Of a DNA stretch of 64,000 bases, positions 26,847-35,267 are shown one piece after another (the stretch's first letter is position 1; each line of letters begins with the position of its first letter). The notes under the pieces were generated by a model, which was not told the DNA's origin, made no database searches, and saw only the letters and a list, made by a program, of their open reading frames with translations. Source of the stretch: Bacillus sp. ISL-7 (GTDB lineage: Bacteria > Bacillota > Bacilli > Bacillales_B > DSM-18226); contig NZ_JAGGQW010000047.1 in the NCBI RefSeq assembly GCF_018613065.1, positions 62,001 to 126,000 on the forward strand, written 5' to 3'. The translations under genes were made by a program, and so were the position numbers.

Positions 26847-28625
26847 ATGCTCGAATTATTGCCTCTCATGCTTGAACGTGTCGGTATTCTTATCATTGTA
26901 GCGTTTCTTCTCTCAAGGATGAAATCATTCCGACAAATCATTCATAACGAACACGGTATTACCGCCAAAATATTTATGATCGTTATTTTCGGAGCTTTTG
27001 GAGTTATTAGTAATTATACAGGAGTAAAAATAGGACATGGAACAATTACCTCCCAGGACTGGTTGACAAATATGGACAGTGAAAGTGCGATCGCTAATAC
27101 TAGAATTATGGGTGTAACGATAGGTGGTTTACTTGGCGGACCCATTGTTGGAATTGGGGTCGGTTTAATTGCCGGTATACACCGATTGACCCTAGGTGGT
27201 TTTACAGCTGCTGCTTGTGCCCTGTCAACGATTATGGCTGGAGTTGTCACAGGAATCTTAAGTAAGCGCTTTAAGATTCAAGAGGGGAATTCGCCTTGGA
27301 AGGCTGTTGTCATGGGGATATTAATGGAATGTGCACAGATGGGAATTATTCTTTTACAAGCCAGACCATTTAATGAGGCTCTGCATCTTGTAGAGGTAAT
27401 TGCTTTCCCGATGATTGCGATTAATGGATTTGGGACACTTCTTTTTGTATTGATAATCCAGGAAATTCTGCAAGAACAGGAGCGGATGAGAGCACTTCAA
27501 ACACATAAAGCCTTATACATCGCTAACCAGACTCTCCCTTTTTTTCGCCAAGGTTTAAATGTGGAATCTTGTACAAAAGCAGCGGAGATTATTCTCCATT
27601 GGACCAATGCGGATGCCATTTCGATTACAGACCAATCCCATGTTCTTGCCCATGTTGGTACAGGTTCAGACCATCATATTCCATCAGGAAACATGGCGAC
27701 GGAATTAACGAAAAAGGTGCTGGAACAAGGGAAGCTCACAATTGCAAAATCGGTTCATGAAATTCAATGTTTTAACCCAAACTGCCCTCTGAAAGCAGCC
27801 ATTGTATTACCTTTACAGGTCCATGCAAAAACAGTGGGGACACTGAAGCTGTATTTCACTGATACTAGTAAACTAGACCGGGTTGAACAAGAGTTGGCAG
27901 AAGGTTTAAGCAACTTATTTTCGGTTCAATTAGAAATGGCGGAGCTGGAAATGCAAAGAAGATTATTAAAAGATGCGGAGATTAAGGCTTTGCAAGCCCA
28001 AGTCCATCCACATTTCTTATTCAATGCTATTAATACGATTTCAAGTCTTATTCGAACAGATGCCGATAAAGCTAGGAGTCTATTAATCAAACTAAGTACC
28101 TTCTTCCGAAGTAATCTACAGGGAGCAAGGCAAATGTTAATACCGCTTGAAAAAGAACTCGAACATATTGAGGCTTACCTAACCATTGAGCAAGCACGCT
28201 TTCCAAACCGTTATCATGTTGAATTGGATATTTCACCACCGCTTGAAAGGGTGCTAGTTCCGCCTTTTACATTGCAGCCTCTTGTTGAAAATGCAATTCG
28301 TTATGCTTTTCCAAAGGCGAAACATGGAACCGTAAAAGTCTGTGCCTTCCAGGAAGGGGAGAAAATGGTCCTTTTAACTGAAGATGATGGAAAGGGTATC
28401 TCAGCAGAGCTGCTTGGAACACTGGGAAACCAAACAGTGGATTCATCTGGAGGGACAGGAACGGCGCTCTGGAATATCAAAAAAAGGATTGAAGAAATTT
28501 ATGGTCAAAATGCTTCTTTTCAAATTGAAAGTAGCCTTAATAAAGGAACGAAAGTATCGATTACACTACCGTTAACACAACAAAAGTGGGGTGAGGATGT
28601 TGTTAAAGGCTTTTATTGTGGATGA
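26847..28625 (+). CDS. lytS: LytS-type sensor histidine kinase
   Basis: A 592-residue LytS family kinase. Order: 5TM_5TMR_LYT membrane sensor (about residues 5-205), a GAF domain (about 225-365), the His_kinase domain with QVHPHFLFNAINTISSLI carrying the phospho-His, and an HATPase_c domain (VENAIRYAFPKAKHG, EDDGKGIS). It overlaps lytT by about 29 bases. LytS/BtsS proteins bind or respond to pyruvate in B. subtilis and E. coli; the downstream cstA gene supports the same role here. Confidence 0.92.
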   Translation: MLELLPLMLERVGILIIVAFLLSRMKSFRQIIHNEHGITAKIFMIVIFGAFGVISNYTGVKIGHGTITSQDWLTNMDSESAIANTRIMGVTIGGLLGGPIVGIGVGLIAGIHRLTLGGFTAAACALSTIMAGVVTGILSKRFKIQEGNSPWKAVVMGILMECAQMGIILLQARPFNEALHLVEVIAFPMIAINGFGTLLFVLIIQEILQEQERMRALQTHKALYIANQTLPFFRQGLNVESCTKAAEIILHWTNADAISITDQSHVLAHVGTGSDHHIPSGNMATELTKKVLEQGKLTIAKSVHEIQCFNPNCPLKAAIVLPLQVHAKTVGTLKLYFTDTSKLDRVEQELAEGLSNLFSVQLEMAELEMQRRLLKDAEIKALQAQVHPHFLFNAINTISSLIRTDADKARSLLIKLSTFFRSNLQGARQMLIPLEKELEHIEAYLTIEQARFPNRYHVELDISPPLERVLVPPFTLQPLVENAIRYAFPKAKHGTVKVCAFQEGEKMVLLTEDDGKGISAELLGTLGNQTVDSSGGTGTALWNIKKRIEEIYGQNASFQIESSLNKGTKVSITLPLTQQKWGEDVVKGFYCG

Positions 28626-29346
28626 TGAGCCGTTAGCTAGAGATGAGCTGACCTATCTTCTTAAACGAAGCAAACAGATTGAAATAGTGGGGGAATCTGA
28701 TAGTGTAGAAAGCTCATTTGAAAAAATAAGCAATCTAGAACTTGATGTTATTTTTTTAGATATCCAGCTCGCTGATGAAAGTGGAATCGAAATTGCAGCT
28801 CTTGTTAATAAACTTGATCACCCTCCATTCATTGTATTTGCGACAGCGTTTGATGAATATGCCCTTAAGGCTTTTGAATTAAATGCCGTTGATTACATCT
28901 TAAAACCTTTTGATGAAAAAAGAGTCTTACAAACAATTGAGAAGCTTTATAAACTTATCGAATATAAAAAACAAGCTATTCCTTTTTCAATTCAGAAAAA
29001 TAATTTTGTTAACGAGAGGTCTGAAAAGCTTGCGATAACAATTGATGAAAAAATTGTAATCGTAAACATAAGTGACATACTCTATATCGGTACAAATGAA
29101 GGGAAAACAGTCATTGCGACAGGGAACTCAAAGTACTCTGTCAGTGATACGCTAATCACTTTCGAAAGGAAGCTGCAACATTCGTCGATCATTCGTGTCC
29201 ACCGCGCTTATTTAGTTAATGTCGATGCCATTGTTGAGATAGAGCCTTGGTTTAATTCTACCTACAACTTAATTATGAAGGATGGAGAAAAGGTTCCAGT
29301 AAGCAGAACCTATACAAAAGAGCTAAAACAGCTTCTTGGTTTTTAA
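28597..29346 (+). CDS. lytT: LytTR-type response regulator
   Basis: About 249 residues. The receiver domain has the phospho-acceptor Asp in DVIFLDIQLAD and the conserved Lys in YILKPFD; the C-terminal LytTR DNA-binding domain shows ILYIGTNEGKTVIATG and SIIRVHRAYLVN. The start lies inside the lytS end (ATG 28597, or GTG 28591 / TTG 28600), so translation is coupled. The probable target is the next gene, cstA; two similar 13-base stretches at 29358 and 29400 could be sites. Confidence 0.92.
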   Translation: MLLKAFIVDDEPLARDELTYLLKRSKQIEIVGESDSVESSFEKISNLELDVIFLDIQLADESGIEIAALVNKLDHPPFIVFATAFDEYALKAFELNAVDYILKPFDEKRVLQTIEKLYKLIEYKKQAIPFSIQKNNFVNERSEKLAITIDEKIVIVNISDILYIGTNEGKTVIATGNSKYSVSDTLITFERKLQHSSIIRVHRAYLVNVDAIVEIEPWFNSTYNLIMKDGEKVPVSRTYTKELKQLLGF

Positions 29347-29359
29347 GAAGCTGTTTTTT
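29325..29359 (+). terminator. Terminator overlapping the lytT stop codon
   Basis: AAAACAGCTTCTT / AAGAAGCTGTTTT forms a 13-bp stem whose right arm starts at the lytT stop. It isolates lytST from cstA, which must have its own promoter. Confidence 0.8.
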
Positions 29360-29487
29360 GCATTTCATGCTATTATTCTTGTTTTTCATCGTCTAATCCT
29401 TGCATTTTAGCTTGAAAACCCAATGTTGGCGTTTTTTTTCGCTAAGATAGAGACAAGTGAAGTATGAATATAGGAGGTTAGAATAAT

Positions 29488-31281
29488 ATGAATGCGGTTT
29501 CAATTGTAATTGGTTCGATCTGTATTTTAATGATTGCTTATCGTTTATACGGAACATTCATGGCAGCAAAGGTTTTAAAATTAGATGATTCAAAGCAGAC
29601 ACCGGCGCATGAATTAAACGATGGTAAGGACTATGTCCCAACCAATAAATGGGTAACATTTGGTCATCACTTTGCAGCAATCGCTGCGGCAGGCCCTCTT
29701 GTAGGTCCAATCCTTGCAGCACAATTTGGTTACTTGCCTGGTCTACTCTGGCTGTTAATCGGGGCTGTTATTGGTGGGGCAGTTCATGATGCGGTGGTTC
29801 TTTTTGCATCGATGCGAAAAAAAGGAAAGTCCTTATCAGAAGTAGCGAAGGATGAACTTGGACCTGTTGCTGGTTTTTGTACGGGTCTTGCCATGTTGTT
29901 CATTATTACCATCACAATGGCAGGTCTTTCAATGGTTGTTCTTCATGCACTTGAACACAATCCATGGGGAACCTTCTCAGTGGGAATCACGATTCCAATT
30001 GCGATGTTTGTTGGGATCGCTTATAAAAAAACCGGCAACTTGAAATTAACATCTACTATAGGTTTTATTCTCGTTATGGTCGGAGTGTTTGTTGGTCCGT
30101 CCATTCAAAATACGGTATTAGGTGATTGGCTGACATTAGATACAAAAACATTAGCTATTATACTACCAATTTACGCTTTCTTTGCAGCAGCGTTGCCAGT
30201 ATGGCTTTTACTTGCACCACGTGATTACTTGAGCAGCTTTATGAAAATTGGCGTATTTATTGCACTTATCATCGGAGTATTCATTATCAATCCCGCAATT
30301 GAGATGCCTGCTTTCACAAAATTCACATCTGGTGGTGGACCGGTATTAGGTGGTCCTGTATGGCCATTTATCTCAATTACGATTGCCTGTGGAGCGATCT
30401 CCGGTTTCCATGCTTTCGTAGGTTCAGGTACGACACCTAAAATGCTTGATCGTTGGTCTGATATTAAAGTGGTTGGTTTTGGCGCCATGCTTGTAGAATG
30501 TGTGGTTGGAATCATGGCATTGATTGCGGCAACAGCCCTTCAGCCTGCAGACTATTTTGCGATTAACTCAACACCTGAAGTCTTTAAAACACTTGGCATG
30601 CAAGTGCAGGAGCTGCCGAAACTTGCCAATGAAATTGGCATTAATCTTGAAGGTAGAACCGGTGGTGCGGTGACATTAGCAGTAGGTATGACCTATGTCT
30701 TCACAGCCATTCCATGGTTTACGAAATTATCATCTTACTTCTTCCAGTTTGTTATTATGTTCGAAGCTGTATTTATTTTAACAGCCATTGATTCTGGAAC
30801 ACGCGTTGCTCGCTATTTAATCCAAGACTTTTTCGGTGAATTCTATAAGCCATTGAAGAAAACAGATTGGCTTCCTGGTTCTATTTTTGCTAGTGCATTA
30901 GCATGTTTTATGTGGGGTTACCTACTCTTCTCGGGTGATATTGGCTCCGTCTGGGCGCTGTTTGGTGTTTCCAATCAACTAATGGCTTCCATCGGTCTAA
31001 TTATCGGTGCAACAGTAATACTAAGCATTGCTGATAAACGTCGATATATGCTTACATGCTTGGTACCGCTCGCTTATCTCTTTGTAACTGTAAACTATGC
31101 GGGCTACTGGATGGTGAAAAATGTTTATCTAAATTCCGAAGCAGCAGGCTATAGTGTTTTAAATGGGGTTTTATCCATCATTATGTTAGCGCTTGGTATG
31201 ATTATTATGGTGACTGCTATTAGAAAATGGATCACTATGTGGAATTCACCACGGATTAAGCTTGAAAGAAATGTAGCTTAA
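29488..31281 (+). CDS. cstA: CstA family pyruvate/peptide transporter
   Basis: A 597-residue carbon-starvation protein A with about 16 membrane helices. Typical pieces are NKWVTFGHHFAAIAAAGPLVGP near the N-terminus and CGAISGFHAFVGSGTTPKML in the middle. E. coli CstA and BtsT import pyruvate; BtsT is under the LytS/LytR-type system BtsSR, exactly the arrangement seen here. The ribosome site is AGGAGG, 9 bases from the ATG. Pyruvate as substrate is inference from the neighbours. Confidence 0.93.
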   Translation: MNAVSIVIGSICILMIAYRLYGTFMAAKVLKLDDSKQTPAHELNDGKDYVPTNKWVTFGHHFAAIAAAGPLVGPILAAQFGYLPGLLWLLIGAVIGGAVHDAVVLFASMRKKGKSLSEVAKDELGPVAGFCTGLAMLFIITITMAGLSMVVLHALEHNPWGTFSVGITIPIAMFVGIAYKKTGNLKLTSTIGFILVMVGVFVGPSIQNTVLGDWLTLDTKTLAIILPIYAFFAAALPVWLLLAPRDYLSSFMKIGVFIALIIGVFIINPAIEMPAFTKFTSGGGPVLGGPVWPFISITIACGAISGFHAFVGSGTTPKMLDRWSDIKVVGFGAMLVECVVGIMALIAATALQPADYFAINSTPEVFKTLGMQVQELPKLANEIGINLEGRTGGAVTLAVGMTYVFTAIPWFTKLSSYFFQFVIMFEAVFILTAIDSGTRVARYLIQDFFGEFYKPLKKTDWLPGSIFASALACFMWGYLLFSGDIGSVWALFGVSNQLMASIGLIIGATVILSIADKRRYMLTCLVPLAYLFVTVNYAGYWMVKNVYLNSEAAGYSVLNGVLSIIMLALGMIIMVTAIRKWITMWNSPRIKLERNVA

Positions 31282-31288
31282 AAAAACG

Positions 31289-31344
31289 AAACAGATTACC
31301 TCGGAAGTCAATTTCTTCGAGGAATCTGTTTTTTTTTTTTTTTT
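31289..31344 (+). terminator. Terminator of cstA
   Basis: A long imperfect stem, AAACAGATT-CCTCG with CGAGG-AATCTGTTT, followed by more than 15 T residues. Confidence 0.85.
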
Positions 31345-31399
31345 GTTATATAGGAAATGATTATTCGTTAGAGTGGAAATTATAATAATTATATCGTAA

Positions 31400-31432
31400 T
31401 AGTAGAAACCTTTGAATAAAAGGTTTCTACTA
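31400..31432. repeat. Perfect 14-bp inverted repeat upstream of the permease pseudogene
   Basis: TAGTAGAAACCTTT and its exact complement are separated by five bases, in the 330-base gap between cstA and the permease. There is no T run, so it is not an obvious terminator; it may be an operator or RNA stem. The rest of the gap holds a plausible promoter (TTGCTT at 31517, 17-base spacer, TATTAT at 31540). Confidence 0.5.
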
Positions 31433-31613
31433 GTTAATTGAATATTAAGGCGGGGCGTTTCCATCGCTTTAATTTCCATGGAATAATATTCAAATAGTTT
31501 TATTTTTCGAAAAATATTGCTTTTTAGATAAAGTAATTATATTATTTCGATATATATTTTTAGTGAACTGTTTTTTCAGAACATTCCGTCATCATTTTCG
31601 TGGAGGTAAACCA

Positions 31614-33028
31614 ATGAATTTATTTAGAAAAAAATCAATAAAGGATCTTATACAACAAGCTGGACAAAAAGATGTAAATTTAAAGAAAGATTTAGGTGCC
31701 TTTGATTTATCCATGCTTGGAATTGGAGCTATTATAGGTACCGGAATATTTGTATTAACTGGTGTTGCAGCAGCAGAACATGCAGGACCTGCACTTATTT
31801 TATCTTTTGTTTTATCTGGATTAGCGTGCGTATTTGCTGCCCTATGTTATGCGGAATTTGCATCCACTGTACCGGTTTCAGGGAGTGCGTATACGTATAG
31901 CTACGCTACCTTTGGTGAAATAATTGCCTGGATATTGGGTTGGGATTTAATCCTCGAATACGGGTTTGCATCATCTGCTGTTGCTAGTGGTTGGTCCGGG
32001 TATTTACAAGGGCTTCTCGCTGGCTTTGGTATTCATTTTCCTAAAGCAATCACAAGTGCATATGATCCAGCAAACGGCACATTTATCGATGTTCCGGCAA
32101 TTCTTATCATAGTAATCATCACGTTACTATTAACACAGGGTGTTAAGAAATCTGCTCGCTTTAACACGATTATGGTAATTATAAAGTTAGTCGTTGTTTT
32201 GTTATTTATCGGTGTGGGCGCTTGGTATGTAAAGCCTTCAAACTGGACGCCATTTATGCCATTTGGATTTTCAGTGTGACATCTGGTGCTGCAACGGTAT
32301 TCTTTGCTTATATTGGCTTTGATGCCGTATCAACTGCAGCTGAAGAAGTGAGAAATCCGCAAAAGAATATGCCAATTGGTATTATCGTATCTTTACTAGT
32401 ATGTACGGTGTTATATATTACTGTCTCTGCCATTCTAACAGGAATTGTTCCTTACCAAGAGTTAGGCGTGAAAAACCCAGTTGCATTTGCTCTTAACTAT
32501 ATCCATCAGGATTGGGTGGCTGGTTTTATCTCACTTGGTGCAATTGCAGGTATCACAACAGTATTATTGGTTCTTCTTTATGGACAATCTCGTTTATTTT
32601 ATGCGATTAGCCGTGATGGCCTATTGCCAAAGGTATTTTCAAAAGTTGATAAGAACAAGCAGACACCAATGGTGAATTCATGGATTATTTGTTTACTTGT
32701 ATCAATTTTTGCAGGTTTAGTTCCATTAAACAAACTTGCAGAACTAACAAATATCGGAACTCTCTTTGCCTTTATGACGGTTTCAGTGGGGATTTTATAT
32801 CTTCGAAAAAATAAACAAGCACCTAAAACAGGCTTCCGGGTTCCATTTGTACCTTATATTCCAATTCTTGCTTTTGTGTTCTGCGGGTATTTAATTATTC
32901 AGTTACCAAAAACAACTTGGATTAGCTTCGGAGTTTGGCTTGTGATTGGGCTATTCGTTTATTTCGGGTATGGACGTAAACATTCAACCTTGAATAAAGC
33001 AATGGATTTGTTGAAAAAAGTTAACTAA
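31614..33028 (+). pseudogene. APC-family amino acid permease (YfnA-like), broken by a one-base deletion
   Basis: The two frames together encode one permease of about 471 residues that reads like B. subtilis YfnA (APC superfamily, cationic amino acid transporter group). The first frame runs from ATG 31614 (GGAGG 7 bases upstream) through LGIGAIIGTGIFVLTGVAAA to NWTPFMPFGFS; the second picks up with VTSGAATVFFAYIGFDAVS. The intact family has a Gly between FGFS-like and V, so one G is missing at about 32274-32275 (TCAG followed by TGTGAC). Both halves look otherwise well conserved, so this is a very recent mutation or a sequencing error. Confidence 0.88.
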
Positions 33029-33040
33029 TTGGATTAAACA

Positions 33041-33110
33041 AAGAAGGGGCTTACTCTATGTAAGTCCAGATTGTCGAGAAATGGTATTTTTCTCGGCAAT
33101 TTTTTATTTT
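33041..33110 (+). repeat. Terminator-bearing repeat, copy A
   Basis: Reads CTTACTCTATGTAAGTCCAG and then a TTGTCGAGAAA / TTTCTCGGCAA hairpin with a T run. It ends the permease gene and shares its plan and much of its sequence with copy B at 33621-33684 on the other strand. Confidence 0.65.
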
Positions 33111-33163
33111 GCCTAAATTTAAAAATACCCATTTTTATTAAATTATTTGTCCTTGCAACCGGG

Positions 33164-33297
33164 CCTGTTGATTTCCGCTCCAGGTGCTTCGCTTTCAGCG
33201 GGCGTGCCGGGGAGCCTCCTCGGCGCTAAGCGCCTGTGGGGTTTCCCCAGCCCCGTACTCCCGCAGGAGTCTCGCACCTTCCGCTCCAATCAACAGG
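33164..33297. repeat. 134-bp GC-rich palindromic repeat element (MITE-like, Bacillaceae type)
   Basis: Ends are a 10-bp perfect terminal inverted repeat, CCTGTTGATT and AATCAACAGG. The inside is GC-rich and self-complementary (GGCGCTAAGCGCC, GGGGTTTCCCC, GCGGGCGTGCC). Composition differs sharply from the AT-rich surroundings. Elements of this kind, with GATTTCCGCTCCAGGTGC and GCAGGAGTCTCGCACC, recur in many copies in Bacillus-group genomes to my recollection. No transposase is encoded. The apparent 87-codon frame through it is a composition artefact. Confidence 0.7.
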
Positions 33298-33317
33298 GTG
33301 GCGAATCAACCTAAAGA

Positions 33318-33366
33318 ATTGCAACACACTTTTTCCAGTCTGGCTAAGTGTGTTGCAATCTTTTTT
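33318..33366 (+). terminator. Strong terminator downstream of the repeat element
   Basis: A 14-bp perfect stem (ATTGCAACACACTT / AAGTGTGTTGCAAT) followed by six T residues. No gene directly precedes it on the plus strand, so it may be left over from a lost gene. Confidence 0.75.
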
Positions 33367-33443
33367 ATATTTTGGCAGGCTGCCGTAAGGAGAGCCTGTT
33401 CACTTGCATTCTTCAATCCCCGTAACCGGCAGTCCTCCCTTCC

Positions 33444-33590
33444 TTAAACGGCTTTTTTTCCAAATTTAATTCTATCGTCTTCTATAACTTTATTTAATTC
33501 CTCAAAATATTCGCGAGTTTCTACTTCCACCTCTTCTTTTGTAAACTTATGTTTATTGGCATTTGCCTTTAAATGAGATATTATAATAGA
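33444..33590 (-). pseudogene. Fragment of a small coding sequence (minus strand)
   Basis: A 48-codon open stretch without a start codon ends at TAA (complement of 33444-33446). Its translation has normal protein character: a hydrophobic start, then a charged helical stretch [20 protein letters not shown] and a basic end. A TAA stop lies directly upstream in frame. It is probably the surviving C-terminus of a lost gene; the family is not recognised. Confidence 0.4.
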
Positions 33591-33620
33591 TTAATGCGGT
33601 GAATCGATAAAGAAAATGAA

Positions 33621-33684
33621 TATAATAAAAGGCTGTCGAAGGTTTTTCGACAGCCTGGACTTACTATAGTAAGTTCCTTCTTTT
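33621..33684 (-). repeat. Terminator-bearing repeat, copy B (inverted relative to copy A)
   Basis: On the minus strand it reads CTTACTATAGTAAGTCCAG followed by a GGCTGTCGAA / TTCGACAGCC hairpin and a T-rich tail, the same layout as copy A. The two copies enclose about 510 bases that hold the MITE-like element and the gene fragment. Confidence 0.6.
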
Positions 33685-33822
33685 ATTTGATTTATCGAAA
33701 AATGTCGAAACTCATCGATTTAACAAAAATAATATAATTTTAACTTAAGAAAGATGATAAAATAGGTGCAGGTTTTTATAACTAATTTTTTTAAAAGATG
33801 ATTAGATTGAGGAGAAACTAGC

Positions 33823-35070
33823 ATGAAAGAAGGCATCAACAATCCGAAGCTTTTATTTGAAGAGAGAAAGGCAATAACACTGTTTTTATGGTTATTTTAC
33901 TTTATGTTTTATTCGTTTGATATTTTCTATAATTATATTAGACCTCACTTAAATGACCAGAAAAGTCAATTTAATACAGAGAGAGTTGGTCTGGGAATTT
34001 GGTTATATATATTAATCCTTGCTTTGTTGCCTATTGCTATTTACTTTATTAAAAAGGGAAATCCTTACATTGTTAAATATATCTACATCATTAGCTATAT
34101 CGGTATTGATATTTTGGACACCCTTTTAGAAATTTTAGGAACGACAGCTTCTTATGCTGCAGGAAATATCGTGGAAGTATTATTTGTTCTATTTAGTCCT
34201 ATTTTTGTAAATAAAAAATACTTCTGGGTTGTTTCGTTGGGGATGATAGGGAAGGAATTATTGTTAGGAATAATTTTACAAGATTTAAACGTATTAATTC
34301 CAACAGTTATCTATGTCATCTTATCAGTGATAGCCTATATTTTAGTGATACGCTTTAATTCCTATATTCAAACCTTGACAACCGTTTACGAAGAACTACG
34401 ACAAAAAGAAAAGCTGGCTGTTATTGGTCAAATGGCTGCGGCAATCGGCCATGAAATACGTAATCCCCTTTCATCATTAAAGGGCTTTACACAACTGCAG
34501 CAGGAACGGTATCCAAACACAAACGATTATTATCCAATTATGATTCAGGAAATCGACCGGATTAATTCCATTGTAAATGATCTGATGTCCATTGGAAAAC
34601 CAAGAGTAATCAAATTTGAAAAGGCAAGTATTGAAGAAATAATTGCTTATACATTATCCATTACGCAACAACAAGCCGAAAGACAAGGAGTAATTGTTGA
34701 AACAATAATAGCTGGCCCCTTACCACCTCTGGATTGTGATGATAAACAATTAAAACAAGTATTTATTAATTTGATCAAAAATGCAATCGAAGCAATGCCT
34801 GAGGGCGGCAGGATAGAAATACATGTTAAAGTATTAGAAAAACACAAACTGTCCGTTTCAATTCAAGATGAGGGGTGTGGAATTGCTGATGAGAATATCC
34901 TAAATCTTGGAGAACCATTTTTTACTACGAAAACGGATGGAACAGGCTTAGGCTTAATGGTTACAGATCAAATAATTAAGGATCACAGGGGTGCGATGAA
35001 AATAAAAAGTATTATTGATAAAGGAACACGAGTAATTGTAACTTTACCGATACTACAAATAGATAAATAG
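33823..35070 (+). CDS. Membrane histidine kinase, sensor domain shared with the next gene
   Basis: A 415-residue sensor kinase. Residues 15-190 form about six membrane helices with short loops, including GNIVEVLFVLF and KKYFWVVSLG. Next are the H-box AAIGHEIRNPLSSLKGFTQL, N-box NLIKNAIEAMPEGG and G-boxes DEGCGIAD and GTGLGLMV. The kinase core resembles the KinB/YcbA-like sporulation kinase group. The membrane domain is clearly paralogous to that of the HD-GYP protein encoded next. No response regulator gene is adjacent. The ribosome site AGGAG is 8 bases before the ATG. Confidence 0.88.
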   Translation: MKEGINNPKLLFEERKAITLFLWLFYFMFYSFDIFYNYIRPHLNDQKSQFNTERVGLGIWLYILILALLPIAIYFIKKGNPYIVKYIYIISYIGIDILDTLLEILGTTASYAAGNIVEVLFVLFSPIFVNKKYFWVVSLGMIGKELLLGIILQDLNVLIPTVIYVILSVIAYILVIRFNSYIQTLTTVYEELRQKEKLAVIGQMAAAIGHEIRNPLSSLKGFTQLQQERYPNTNDYYPIMIQEIDRINSIVNDLMSIGKPRVIKFEKASIEEIIAYTLSITQQQAERQGVIVETIIAGPLPPLDCDDKQLKQVFINLIKNAIEAMPEGGRIEIHVKVLEKHKLSVSIQDEGCGIADENILNLGEPFFTTKTDGTGLGLMVTDQIIKDHRGAMKIKSIIDKGTRVIVTLPILQIDK

Positions 35071-35124
35071 TTCTACAATTATACAAAATTCATCAAAATA
35101 AAGTGTTTCAAGGGTATTATCAAT

Positions 35125-35153
35125 GATATATAATGTAGAGGAATACTGAACAT
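35125..35153 (+). promoter_or_regulatory. Possible promoter of the HD-GYP gene
   Basis: A perfect TATAAT near 35137-35145 with a weak TTTCAA about 17 bases upstream, in the 197-base gap between kinase and HD-GYP genes. Confidence 0.35.
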
Positions 35154-35267
35154 TAATAGATTTTGTAATTTTCTTTTATAGATTTGAAAAAAGTAAAAGT
35201 ATTTTATATTAGCATTTCTATGAGGATTTTATGGAAAGTACAATGGGATAGATACATGGAGGAGTTT

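Noticed and set aside
33184..33447. 87-codon plus-strand frame across the GC-rich repeat
   Set aside because: It lies mostly within the palindromic repeat, has no ribosome site and biased Ala/Ser/Arg composition; it is a by-product of the repeat.
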